From Trogon surrucura (taxonomy: Eukaryota; Chordata; Aves; Trogoniformes; Trogonidae): a stretch of 64,000 nucleotides of DNA. A model generated the notes under the pieces. The model searched no databases and was not told the DNA's origin. It saw only the letters and a program-made list of their open reading frames with translations. Location of the stretch: positions 45,480,264-45,544,263 of the forward strand of contig CM036621.1 in the NCBI GenBank assembly GCA_020746105.1, given 5' to 3'. The translations under genes were made by a program, and so were the position numbers. The first letter of the stretch is position 1. The number at the start of each line of letters is the position of its first letter. This document shows positions 38,289 through 58,615 of this stretch, piece after piece.

Positions 38289-38304
38289 TCTTCCAAGTTC
38301 CACA
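38256..38304 (+). repeat. 29-bp tandem duplication across the CASP8-type stop codon
   Basis: The 20-mer CTGATCTTCCAAGTTCCACA occurs at 38256-38275 and exactly again at 38285-38304, separated by TTTCCACAG. The current frame ends with HFHS and a stop created at the copy junction (38286-38288). Confidence 0.95.
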
Positions 38305-39120
38305 GCGTCAGCTGGATAAAAAAGGAGGGAGATAAGAACACACTACAGGCCGCTCCTGGAACGGACTTCCACAGGGAAATCTGCAAGAGAAAGTATCTGG
38401 ATCTGTGTAGTTAGCCCCAGTCCTTCGGGAGCCACAGGACCTAATTTTTTTTCAAATTCCTATGTTTAATCAGTCTCCTGGCACCTGGATCTTACCAGTA
38501 CTCTGGTAAGGCTGTGGAGAAGTACAGATCTGGCTTTCTGTCCTGCAGAAGCAATGGAGTCTGTTTAGTTTGGGTTTCAAGTTAAGAAGCACTTCCAAGT
38601 AGTGTGATTTTTAAGAGTTGTTGGTAATGCCGGTGGAAGTCCCGTTTCTGTCCTAGTTGTTTTAAGTCCTTGAAATCTGGAGAACAGATAGATTCAGATG
38701 CTAGATCCCTTCCCAGGGAGCACATGTAAGATTGTAACTGATTTAGCCAGAGGTGAATCATTGGCTGTCTCTGGAAGCTATGCAATTTTTCAAGGAAAAT
38801 AATCTCCCTGTCCAGAAGGACCAAAAAAAAGATGACTGTGATAATACAAGTTTGGATCTTTTCCTCCAAATGTTTGTTTTGCTTTGTATTATTAATTTAC
38901 TTGGCTAAACAGCACTGCTGGTTAGGCTTTTTCAATAGCAAGGGTTCCAATTGTGGGTTTGGTTTTTTCCCTCAGAGCTCTTAGGGGGCAGGTGTGCTGG
39001 AGGGAAGGTCCTGCTCCATTAGAGCCACTGCTCTGAGACGCTTTCTCCTCCCAACAGCTGACTTCACCTCTTGTGGACTTTTGTTTCTGTTATAATAAAT
39101 ACTCTTGGTTTTCACATAAC
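38289..39120 (+). other. CASP8-type 3' UTR with polyadenylation signal
   Basis: Noncoding sequence ending at a canonical AATAAA (39094-39099), the first one after the stop, so cleavage is expected near 39115-39125, just before the TG-rich stretch. Confidence 0.65.
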
Positions 39121-39153
39121 CTGTGTTTGTGGTGCCTTTCTCTTTTGGATGAG

Positions 39154-39222
39154 CTCTGTGTGTGTGTGGGTGTGTGTGTCTGTCTGTGTGTCTGTGTCTC
39201 TGTGTGTGTGTCCGTGTGTGTC
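39154..39222. repeat. (TG)n microsatellite
   Basis: Interrupted TG/TC dinucleotide array. Its position just after the CASP8-type polyadenylation signal means it could serve as the GU-rich downstream element. Confidence 0.9.
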
Positions 39223-39427
39223 CATGAAGATCCAAGTGTTTGGTGCTGTTTGTGTGTTTAGGAGAGATTCCTGTCTTCCTCTTAAAAAAAAACCTCTTGG
39301 TGGAGATGGTGCCCTTACCCCTGGAGACAGGACACTGCTGTGCCAGCTTCCCTCCGCTTGGGACACACTGGGGAGATCCTAAGGAGACCAACGCACAGCT
39401 GAGTTTCACTTGGAACACCATTACCCA

Positions 39428-39433
39428 TTTATT
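39428..39433 (-). terminator. LSS polyadenylation signal
   Basis: TTTATT on the plus strand is AATAAA on the LSS strand, about 825 bases after the LSS stop. It is the best-placed signal, so the 3'UTR is about 0.85 kb and converges on the CASP8-type transcript end. Confidence 0.55.
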
Positions 39434-40256
39434 AACCTGTCAGTCAACACAACTTTCAGCTCTGGCAAAGAAATGTGAATGCCCAATTCCAGCACAGCCT
39501 GAACAGAGGCACCTGCTGTGCTGGGGGAAGGAGGGAGCCCAGGGACCCAGGCTGTGCTCTGACATTCACCACCTCATTGATTTCTGCTTCAGTTTCCTCT
39601 CTTTCCAAGCGGAAATGATGCTGGTGCAACTTCACCTGTGAGGCTTTGGGAAGCCAAGTGTCACCATCTGGGAGACAGAACCGTAAGAAAACCGAGCCAA
39701 GCCCTCCTTTCCCATCTGTCCATCCTCCCCTCCCAGCACATGCTCCAGAGCAAAGAGCACTTCAAAGGCAGTCGCTGGCACCCACAACACAGAGGCCAAC
39801 TCAGCAGGGATTGTGCGGTGTGCCCCATCACAATGCTGGGCACAGGGGAGGCCCCACATCCCACTCTTGCTGCAGACAGCCAACCTGGACAGCGTGAAGG
39901 GAAGATAAAGGCAGCCTTGCTCTACCCAGGATGAAAAAGCCTGTCTAGATGTGTAGTACAACATAGGTTGGCAGCTCTCGCAGATCACCAAACTGGTCTG
40001 AAAAGGCACTTCATTCCCTGTTCTGGGAGAGAGGCTATAACTGGGAAAAAAAAACTTTTTAAAGTGGAATGTTAGAAGAGGATCAAGAGAAAGCAGAGCC
40101 TCTCAGCACCACAGCAGCACTCCTCCCTGGCAGAGGCAATGGTCTGTGTGTTATCGGCACTGAGATATAGCCTATGCAGCAAACACCTTCATGGCTCCAT
40201 GAAGCAGCCGATATCTAGGACGAGTCAGGGGCCCTGGCATCTGCAATGGCCAGGGT

Positions 40257-49675
<9,419 letters not shown>

Positions 49676-49810
49676 CGTTAACCGCCACCGCCGCCCCGCC
49701 GGACCCCTCCGCCGCGCCGCGCCAGCACCCACCCGCTATCCGCCGCCATCGCCACCGCCGTGCCCGGCCCCGCTGCCGCCGCGACCGCGCCCGCGCCGCC
49801 CTGGGCTGAT

Positions 49811-49834
49811 ATCGCCTCACGGGCCGCGGCCAAT
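49811..49834 (-). promoter_or_regulatory. Possible SRE plus CCAAT (NF-Y) module upstream of LSS
   Basis: ATCGCCTCAC (49811-49820) resembles the SREBP element ATCACCCCAC at 8 of 10 positions. A CCAAT box follows at 49830-49834. They sit about 135-160 bp before the LSS start codon. Sterol-pathway genes are commonly driven by SREBP with a neighbouring NF-Y site, but this is only a motif match. Confidence 0.35.
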
Positions 49835-49975
49835 GGGATGCGGAGCCGGGCGGGACGCCCCGCCCCGCGGTGTCCCGGGCAGGTGCGGCAGCGCCGGCGA
49901 GCGCCCGTCGGCGGTGCCGGGGAAGGCTCCCCCGGTCAGCAGGGCCACCACACCGCGTGCGTGCGCTAAACCTGC

Positions 49976-52900
49976 CCCTCGTCTGCCACTCTTCTAGTCT
50001 GTGAGGTTAATTTGAGGCTGTTAATCGCCTCGGGCCGTACTTTCTCCTCATTCACTTCTAGTAACGTCAATAAGCAGCTCTTGCCTTCACAGGACATTTA
50101 ATGTAAGAAACTCTCTGCTGGTGCCCTTCCTGGTGGGAAATTGCATCCTCCTCTGCAGGGAGGCAAAAGCGTAACTGACAAATGCGTCCAAATGTCAGAG
50201 AGGTGCTGACAGTGTAATGCTGCTGCTTCATCCTTGAGGAGCCCCCCAGGGTCCCGAGGATCCCAGAGCTCCACGTTACCAAGCCAGTCTTTCTGCAGGT
50301 TGTCACACACCAGTCTACACTAGTGACAGAAAACGTGGCTTTTCTGAGCTCTCCTGGGATTGATACAATGTCAGACCAACCTAACCAGTGTCAGAGAGGT
50401 GTTGTAAATGCATTCACTCCTGTTTCGAGCAGGCTGATTCTACCCGCTGGGATGGGGACATAACTAAAAATTATTTAACATTGTAATGACAAGCCTATCA
50501 CCTTCTTTTCCCTGCCAGAACCTCAAAACCAGTGGTGTCGGGACTGATGCTTCTAAGTATCCAGCCTGTCGTTGCTGTGAGTTAGTGAGTTGCTTAAGCC
50601 TTTTGAGCCTCCTTCAGAGGCAGCTGTGGTGGCTGCCTTGCCTCTGACACCTGCTCCTTGGTCAGCCCCAAGCCCTGGGTGTTTTCCTTTTTTTTCCAGA
50701 AAGCCTTGCTGCACTTCTGAGCCCCTCACAGCACTACTCAAACCCCCTACTGCCATGGCAGCATACTTTTTCTAGGCTGGGCACAGGGTGCTCATGTGGC
50801 CTGTGGGGACGCAGGATGCTAGCAGAGGTGCTGCGGGTGGCTGGCTGCACCGCTGGTAGTCAGGGTGCTCACCTCAAAGGAAGACACACACTTGTCCTCC
50901 CTGACAAGACACACCAGCTCTGCTCTGCCTTCTCCTGTGCCCGATAAAGTCTGTGAATTCCCAGCAGCAGTGCTGGAGAAGGTTTATTCATCCATGTGAT
51001 GAGGAATGCTGGTGCAGCGTGGCAGAAGGTGGGTGGGATCTGCCAGGCAGCCTCACCAGCAGACGTGTGTGCTGGACCATGGGATCCCTCTACTGAACTC
51101 GGGTTCAGGCTTGAGAGAGGGTCAGGAGAATCCTGTCTGCCCTGGCTAACCTTGGGGACACTGGGACAGAGAGTGTCCCCATTCATTGTCCCCACACACT
51201 GCCTCAGGTCTGTACAAGTGCTGGAAACAGCTGAACCGAGAACTGATGAGGATGTTAAAAATGGAAAGTGGAAGTAACTCCAACACTGAACAAATTCTCA
51301 ACAAACGAGCACTACCCTGGGACTGCAAAATTGCTCTGATCCGACACAGAGAGATGCAAAACCATCTTCCCAAAAGCCACTGAACGATGCTGGAGGAAAA
51401 AAAAAAAAAAGCTTTATTGCCTGGCACTTGATTAATTAATGCCCCACAGATAGATGTCTCCTGCCCTGTGGCCTGGTTCCTGTCTCACCATCACAAGGCC
51501 TGACGCTGAAGGCACCGAATCTCATCCTATCGCCTGACTTTCAAGTTGATGCCCTTCCTCTGCAGCAGTCAGGGTCCAAACTGCAAGACTCTCTCCAATT
51601 CGGCAATGCGATGCAGCTGAGCACCCCTGCAATTTGCTGGCTTTTTATGCCCAGGGGCTGAAAGCTCCAGGTCCTGCCACGGTGCCCACAGTGCCAATGG
51701 AAGCCAGAGACGGTGGCATCTGGAGGCAGGTGCCGGGCCTGCCCTGCGCAGCCACGTGCACAGGGACACACTAACTCGCTGCCAGGCCGTGGGAGCTGTT
51801 GTGGAGAAAGCCACCATTGTGAGTCAAAAAAAAAAGTAGCTCGTCAATGGGAGAGAGCCAGCCTGGCGGTATTGCTTGTGCTGCTGCTCTTGTCCACAGT
51901 AAAGGCAACGAATCACAAGACAAGGCTGGACAGGCATGGTCAGAGCCGGGCTGGGTGCCCCAAGATGCCCCACAGCCAGGGCCATGGTCGTGGGAACAAC
52001 AGACCTAACCTGTCGCTGTGGGCCTTGTCCCAGGGCTGCACTACCCTCTGGGGCACAGGTTTTCCTTTGCATGTGATGGGAATGTCCATCACGGCATCTT
52101 GCGCCTGCGGCCTCTTGTTCCTCTCCCTGTGCACCTCTTTGACGGGTCTGGCTGTGTCTTCTCTGCCACCCTGTCAGTCCGAAGAATAGGTGAGTCTTTT
52201 GCAGGGGAACTGCAATTGTATCGCGCTGCCAGTGGTTGGAGGACAGAGCTGTCAGCAGCAGCAACTCCTCCCTGACACCTACTGGGGAAGCTGTGCCAGG
52301 TTCTTGGATGTGCCTTGCCCTACCCTCACAAAATGCTGCATCAAGGTTATAAGGGTGCTCTCACAAGGCTGTCACCCAGCCAGCAACTGTGGCACCACCC
52401 TTTTGTCTGGAGGGATGGCAGGAACCTCCTGCCTGTGTGTACCTGCTGTCCATGTCACGGCTGTGCAGGTGGTGTTGCTCAGAAGTCCTCTGCTAGGTTC
52501 AGCATCAACCACGGGCATTAAACGAACTTTTATTTAAACCCAAGAGCTGTAAGCTTCCCTTTCCACCAGTGAATCCCTCGCAGGCTGGTACACAGACCCG
52601 CTGGAGGTGATGTTCTGTAGGGACTGTAGGGCAGCCTGCCAGGGAAGGGGGATCTGGAGAGGAGCAGGCGACAAGCAGCAAAAGCAGCAGCTCGTGGTGG
52701 TGCCAGGAAAGCAGGTAGTTGATGAGGATGGACATGCACCTGATGGAGGGGGTGTTGATGGCATTTCACTGCCTAGCAGTGGTGGTTCCTCCTGAAGACC
52801 TACCCTCGGCACAGCTGGCTGTGAGCCACCAGCCTGGGCTCAGTTCCACAGGCATCACACCTTTGAGCCCGGGACAAAGAAATATACTGGCTTTTTTTCC

Positions 52901-55575
52901 CCGAGCATGCTATGAAGAACACAAATCATCCTCACATCACATGGACTTTTACAGACCTCAGAGAAGGAGCGTTCCTGACCTTGTTAGATGGAGTAAAGCA
53001 CTTCACCGCTGGGCCATGTCTCCCACACGCTCAGAACTCTGCCTTGCAAGCTGTGATGGCACTGAGAGGTGCTTCTCCATCCTGGTAGGATATTGTTGCT
53101 TCCTCTGTATGTTAAGCTGAAAAATAAATTTCAAAAGAAAGTAGCAGTAGCTCTGTGAGTGATCCACGCACTGAGCTGGTTCCCCCTACCTGATACTAAA
53201 TCTAAAGGATCTGCCTGGCCTTACCGTACTGCAACAGTCAGGGCATTTGAGGATATTTTCAGTTTTTCCATTCTGAAATACTCTTGACACTGGATTTTGC
53301 TGTACAAAGTCTGTGTTCATCCAGCATCCTGAACAGCGTAGACCTCTGATTGCAGGGGCAAGGCAGCTGAGAGAGCAGGAAGTTAGAAAAGCAAAATGTG
53401 AAGCTTTTTAAACAAAACCACAAAACACTTAGAGAACTATAAGGAGCAGCACAAAACTAATCTTTAAAAGGCCACTTTTACATTTTCTTGCTACTGAAAT
53501 TTTGATTCTGCATGTACGAATGTCATGTTACAAGTACAGACACAACCACCATGACACTGTCGTCAATATTTGGCAGAGAAAAATATCAGAAAAAAAAGAC
53601 AAATTGTTATTTTGCAGTTACCTTCGAAAGCTGAGTTTTAAGGAGTGCTATAAAATCAGCACATGTTTTTCATTTCCATAAGCAAACTTCTATGTTTAGG
53701 TGAGAAGAGGATTTAAAAAAAAAAAAAAGAGTGGCTGGAGAAAAAGATATTGGTGTATATTATTTTAATAACATATACTGAAATACAAAAAAAATATAGA
53801 TGGAACTCTGCTTACATGGCAGTGGCATAACTGCACTGGAAATAAAACCCAGTGTGTCCTCCTAAACACCACCACTGGTCACAAAACAAAATCTAAAGAC
53901 TATAGCAGAAATTTACATTACAAGTTGTCATGACAAGAAACTCTGGCCTAGAAACATCTCATTTGTAATATCTGAACACAGAAATATTTAAAGTGTATTA
54001 ACCAGCTGAATATAAACATCATGTCAACAATAAGAGTCATACCTTAGTGTATCCACCATCAAGTAAAGAATGAAATGCAAAAAGTTGAAGAATTATTTAA
54101 GGTAGATTTGTCAGCTGTAAACTAGTTCTTAGATGTAATTCAGCGCTATCATCTACTATCATGATTTCTGGCCTGATACACTGCAATATTTCAAATACAT
54201 AGGCTTTCAGTAAAATTCCTTTTTTTGGCCTATAAAACAGAGTTGTGAATATGCTATAGAAACCAAAACCCTATCCAAAAAGATCCTTAAAGTGCATAAT
54301 ATGTGTTTTCAAAAAATGGCAGGGAAACAGCATTGGAAAAACTATGGATTTGGTACCAAAAATCAGGAACATGCACTAAAAATGAACTCACTGCTTCCTT
54401 TTTTCCTGCTGTAATAAATTCCTGGGTAACAATAAAAAAATAAAGGCGTAAAGTAGCCTCATAGCACCGTTGTTAGAATCACATAAACCGTGTAAGAAGT
54501 CAGTACAAAGTGCTGGCTCCCAAAGAACACTGCTGCAATAAAGGCAGTTTTATTAATGTTTACAGAGTTACTCAGTACTCACTGGAGTCTGCTCTCACAT
54601 CCCAGAACAGATGTGAAACATCGTGCTTCGACAGCAACCCTTTTGTGGCATCTTGCCTCATCCCCTCAGTGTGGTGACTGGCCAGCAAACCAGCTACAGC
54701 AATTTGTTAATTCAGAGACAGGGGTTCAGATTCCCTTGTTGCTACATTTTACATTTTCAAAAGATCCCGTAAAAAAAGAATTAAACAATTCTTGTACCTT
54801 TACTACAAGTCTGTATTTCAAACGTCAAACTCATTAAATTCAAGGAGAATTACAGATTTTTGACATCTGTCTTCATTAGTTTTGAGACAGATGAGTTATG
54901 CTGCTTTGGCAATAGCTGCCATGCTTTAAACACACTTTGTACAGAGCATTAGCTGGATGCTAAATGCAATGGCTTGTTGTAACAGTGAGAAAAACAGAAA
55001 AGTCTCAAAAATGCTGCCTTCTCGCTATGTATAATGTTTTTAAAGACAAACCATGTTTTGAAGGATAAATACCTGCCCATTTCCTAAACCCATTATTGGT
55101 ACAAATCTGTTTTCTGTCAATTTGCCACCTGTCTTGCCTCTTCAAACAAAAACTTTGTCTTTGTTTAAGAAGCTTCAACCCATTTCCATGTACAAAGAAG
55201 CATTCCTCTTTCAATTTGGCTAAAAGCAGGTGCTTTGATCAGGAACCTCTGCAAGTCTGTGTCAGAAAGTGCTGCTGAAACATGAAATGAAACCACTGGG
55301 GTCTGCAAATGGGGTGGAATCCTCCTCTAACCATAGAGCGTTCCGCATGTCACACAGACTGCAGGGAGCCTCAGCAGACTTGTATGTATCTGCTGTGCCC
55401 CAGGCAAGTGTTTGCATTGAACCTTGTGTCAGACAATTCCATTTGGAAGCACGCTGGTGCAGCATGTCATTTTCTCTTCATAAAAATTAAATCAGGCCCT
55501 CTACCTCCCATGAATCATACTGTAGAGGGGCCAGGAACAGTTCTCGTTTCAGCGACTTTTACAGCCTTTCCAGCT
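49976..55575. other. LSS - zinc-finger intergenic region, no supported gene
   Basis: 50.0-53.1 kb has moderate GC with many short frames on both strands, none with recognisable content or a consistent splice chain. A minus-strand AATAAA with an adjoining homopolymer (51400-51418), another at about 52530 (minus) and a plus-strand AATAAA at about 53123 leave room for unrecognised noncoding transcripts. 53.1-55.5 kb is AT-rich; part may be 3'UTR of the zinc-finger gene, with a minus-strand AATAAA at 54550-54555. Confidence 0.45.
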
Positions 55576-55579
55576 GCTG

Positions 55580-56700
55580 CTACTGCTTTGGATCAGCCTG
55601 GTAAAGCTGCTCAAGGCTGTCATCTTGGTGCTGCTCTTTCTGCTCCCGCTTTTTCTTTTCAGCCAGTGCGTTTGCTCCGGTAGCCCTTGGCCTAGCATCA
55701 GGCCTCTCTTCATCATGCTGGTGCTTTGTACAACACTTTTCAAAGGTAGAAATCTTGGCGTACGTCTGGTTGCAAACCAAGCAGAGGTACAGCTGCTCCC
55801 CACTGTGTATTCTCATGTGAAGCTGAAGGTAAGAGGACCTGGAAAAGGCTCGGCTGCAGACCGAGCAGCGGTGAGGCCCGCGTGCCTCATGGATCTTTAG
55901 GTGCTGCTTGAGGGATGACGCCTGCTTGAAGGCCTTCCCACGGGTGGAGCACTTGAAATTCCTCTTGCCCTTCTCGAGAAGCCGGTGCAACATCAGGTGG
56001 GCAGAGGAGTGGAAGTTCTTCCCACACTCATCACCCTCGTAGGGTAGCGCAGGCGCACATAGAGGACCAGCCCGGCCTCCTGGGTGAGGGCCTTCTCGCA
56101 CTGTGGGCACTTGAAGGGCCTCTCGCCCGTGTGCAGGTGGCAGTGGGCGGCGAGAGCAGAGCTTGCTGCAGCCCTCGCGCTTGAAGGGCCTCGTGCCGCA
56201 CCGGGTGGGAGGACTGGAGCAGAAGCTTCCTGCAGACCACGCACTGGGACTTGTGCTCGCCCGTGTGGAAGCGGAGGTGTAGAGCAAGGTGTGGCGAGGA
56301 GACGAAGGCCTTGCCACAGAGCGGGCAGGCGTGGGGCCGCTCCCCGGTGTGGGTGCGCTCGTGGAGGACCAGCCCAGAGGAGAGGGCAAAGGCCTTGGCG
56401 CAGCCTGGGAACCCGGTGGTGCTTGCTCAGGGCGCCGGCCTGCGCGGAGCCCTTCCCGCACTGCTCGCACACGCGGGGCCGCTCCGCCACCGCGCTCAGT
56501 GCCGGACCTGGCCCTACCGCCCGCCCTGCCGCCACCATGGCTGCCCTGCCGCCACCGTGGTTGCTGCCCCTCCGGCGCAGGGTGATGGTGTCCAGAAGGG
56601 AGGTGGGCGGTGGCAGCGGGCACGTGGCGGTTGGGGCGGGGAGGTCAGGCCCCGGGGCCAAGTGAGGCCGGCTAGGTGAGCCATACACCCCAGAGAGCAT
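55580..56700 (-). pseudogene. C2H2 zinc-finger gene or retrocopy with broken frame
   Basis: One intronless block encodes a string of about ten C2H2 fingers, but not in a single frame. The first finger (VCEQCGKGSAQAGALSKHHR) and the one starting FKCPQCEKALTQE read in the frame that opens at 56700. The last four read in the frame that ends at 55580: DECGKNFHSSAHLMLHR, FKCSTRGKAFKQASS, HRCSVCSRAFSRSSYLQLH and YLCLVCNQTYAKIS. Fingers at about 56230-56400 (HACPLCGKAF, CVVCRKLLLQ) read in a third frame. Several fingers also lack a zinc ligand (FKCSTRGK; LYVRLR in place of the usual His pair). At least three frame changes are implied. The C-terminus is a basic/acidic tail ending QADPKQ. It could be a decayed gene, a retrocopy, or a real gene with assembly indels in GC-rich sequence. 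The parent was not identified. Confidence 0.7.
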
Positions 56701-58615
56701 TTCGGTTTGGGTACAGTACTGAAAACGTAGGAAATTCGGGAAGCTTCAGGCTGGGAGGATATGCAGCTGCTTTAACTGCAGTCACTGCAACGAAATTTTG
56801 CGAAAAAAGGCGTTTCAGGTATTAAACTGTACAAAACACTCCGTGCTCTGTACTGCAGATACAGGTTTTTTTCAACACTCAGCAAGTCATATTTTTCAAG
56901 AGCTGTTTTGAAATGTTTAATGTGCTTTTTGTTTTAAGATTTACTTTACAAGGCAACTTGTTTCACCGTCATCAGTAACCTCAATACAAAAATCTTACAA
57001 TGCTTTATTTGCTAAAAAACTACGACATTAAAATTGGGGTTAGGTAGTTCTTTCCGTTTGCCAGCTGCTTTGTTACGAGGAGTCCACTGCTAGAGGTTGC
57101 TCTACTTAATAAGTTACACGAGTTCTGTACATAATTACAGTCAGAGTAAGCAGTTGTATAATACACCACAGTCAAACACCATAAGGGCAAAGAACTATTA
57201 TATATGTAAGCTTTTTGTTGAAGATTTCATACTTTTGTTTGACCAAAAGTCAATCTGATATCCTCATACCAGGAGAGACTGACATCCATCTTTCTTAGGC
57301 ACTGATCCAGGCAGAACTGCCTTGCAGAAAAAACCAGCTGTTTTGCCAAACTCACCCATTATTAAAGTTCTTTTATGTAGCTCAGTCTTTAAAAACTCTA
57401 TAAAAATAATTATTTGCTAGTCTTGTGCCTACCTTCAAATACATGAAATATTTGAATAACTTCACATTCTCCTTCTGAATTAGGTTCACTGCAGTATTAG
57501 ATCAGGCAGAAACTTCAAGACCCTCTTTGGTCAAGTGTGACTCAACCAACTGGATATTTTAGCTTGAACAAAAAAGTCTGTCTAAATATAACTCTAAAAA
57601 AAAAAAAAGTTTATACCACAATAGATCAAGCTAACTAACACTGAATATCTTTTCCATGGTGGAAAAAAAAAAATCACTATTGTAAATTTTAGCACAGGAT
57701 ATTCAGGGAAAACATATTGTAAGACCATGCTTTGTAAACATCTCTATGAATCATTCAGAGACTACTGGCTTTGGAATAAATTTTCAAATACTTGGCGTTA
57801 TGCAGGATAGTAATTAACAGCTAATGCTATGAAAACAAACAATTTTAACATTACGTTACAACAGCAAGAGCAGTGAAGGCTCCTGCATCGAATTAAGCAA
57901 ATTAAAACAGGATATTAATTTATATTTTATTATAAAGTTTAGCATTACAGAGTCCAGCATGGCACGGTAGGTCACCTTGTTACAGTTGCAGTATTTGTTT
58001 GATACAAAAAAGCTGAACAGCAGCATAATTGTTGTTATACTGAATCCAGGATTGGAATGAATTTCTTTCTTCTGAATAGGGATGACTCAGTGGTTTTAAA
58101 ATAAAAAGGCTGCATTTTCAAATCTCAAGTATGTGCAAAAGTCTTTCAGTACAGTAGAGAATATGGCAGAGATGTGTCCAATCTTGAAAGTTACATCCCA
58201 ACCCAGATACTGCCAATGTATTGCAAACAATCACATGGAAGGTGAACTCTGAGCAGTCAGTTATGACTTTCAGTATGATTTCCAAGAGTCCTCCTCACAG
58301 CTGGTGTTCTCTCCCCACCCCACTTTATGTCCTTTTATGCAGTGTATCAAGTACTGACATTCATAATTATTGTAAAAAAAAACATTGGTCCATGACAGCT
58401 CTCATAAGCTTCCTTCAGGAATTCCAGTAAACTTTCCCTCCTAAGACAGTTGAAACTGTTACAACAGATTTATGATAGCAAATGCAATCTGAGAGATGAA
58501 GGCCTGTGAAGATTACTATCTCCACTTTCCTAATGTCTTCAACAGCATTTAGAAAGACAGAAAAATGGATTCCAACGTTATTATTTGGATTTTGCCTTAA
58601 CGTGATTTTATGGTT
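56701..58615 (-). other. DIP2A 3' UTR and downstream sequence (probable)
   Basis: AT-rich noncoding sequence after the DIP2A stop. Minus-strand AATAAA signals are at 57926-57931 and 57004-57009, giving possible 3'UTRs of 0.7 or 1.6 kb. No coding exon is seen. Confidence 0.45.

Noticed and set aside
39071-39421. Cys/Val- and His/Thr-rich frames
   Set aside because: Translations of the (TG)n array.
51713-52264. 158-codon plus-strand and 146-codon minus-strand frames
   Set aside because: Overlap each other, no recognised family; the hydrophobic stretch ASLAVLLVLLLLST alone is weak evidence of a signal peptide.
56084-56665. Plus-strand frames over the zinc-finger block
   Set aside because: Antisense shadows of the GC-rich finger region; the minus strand carries the CxxC...HxxxH pattern.
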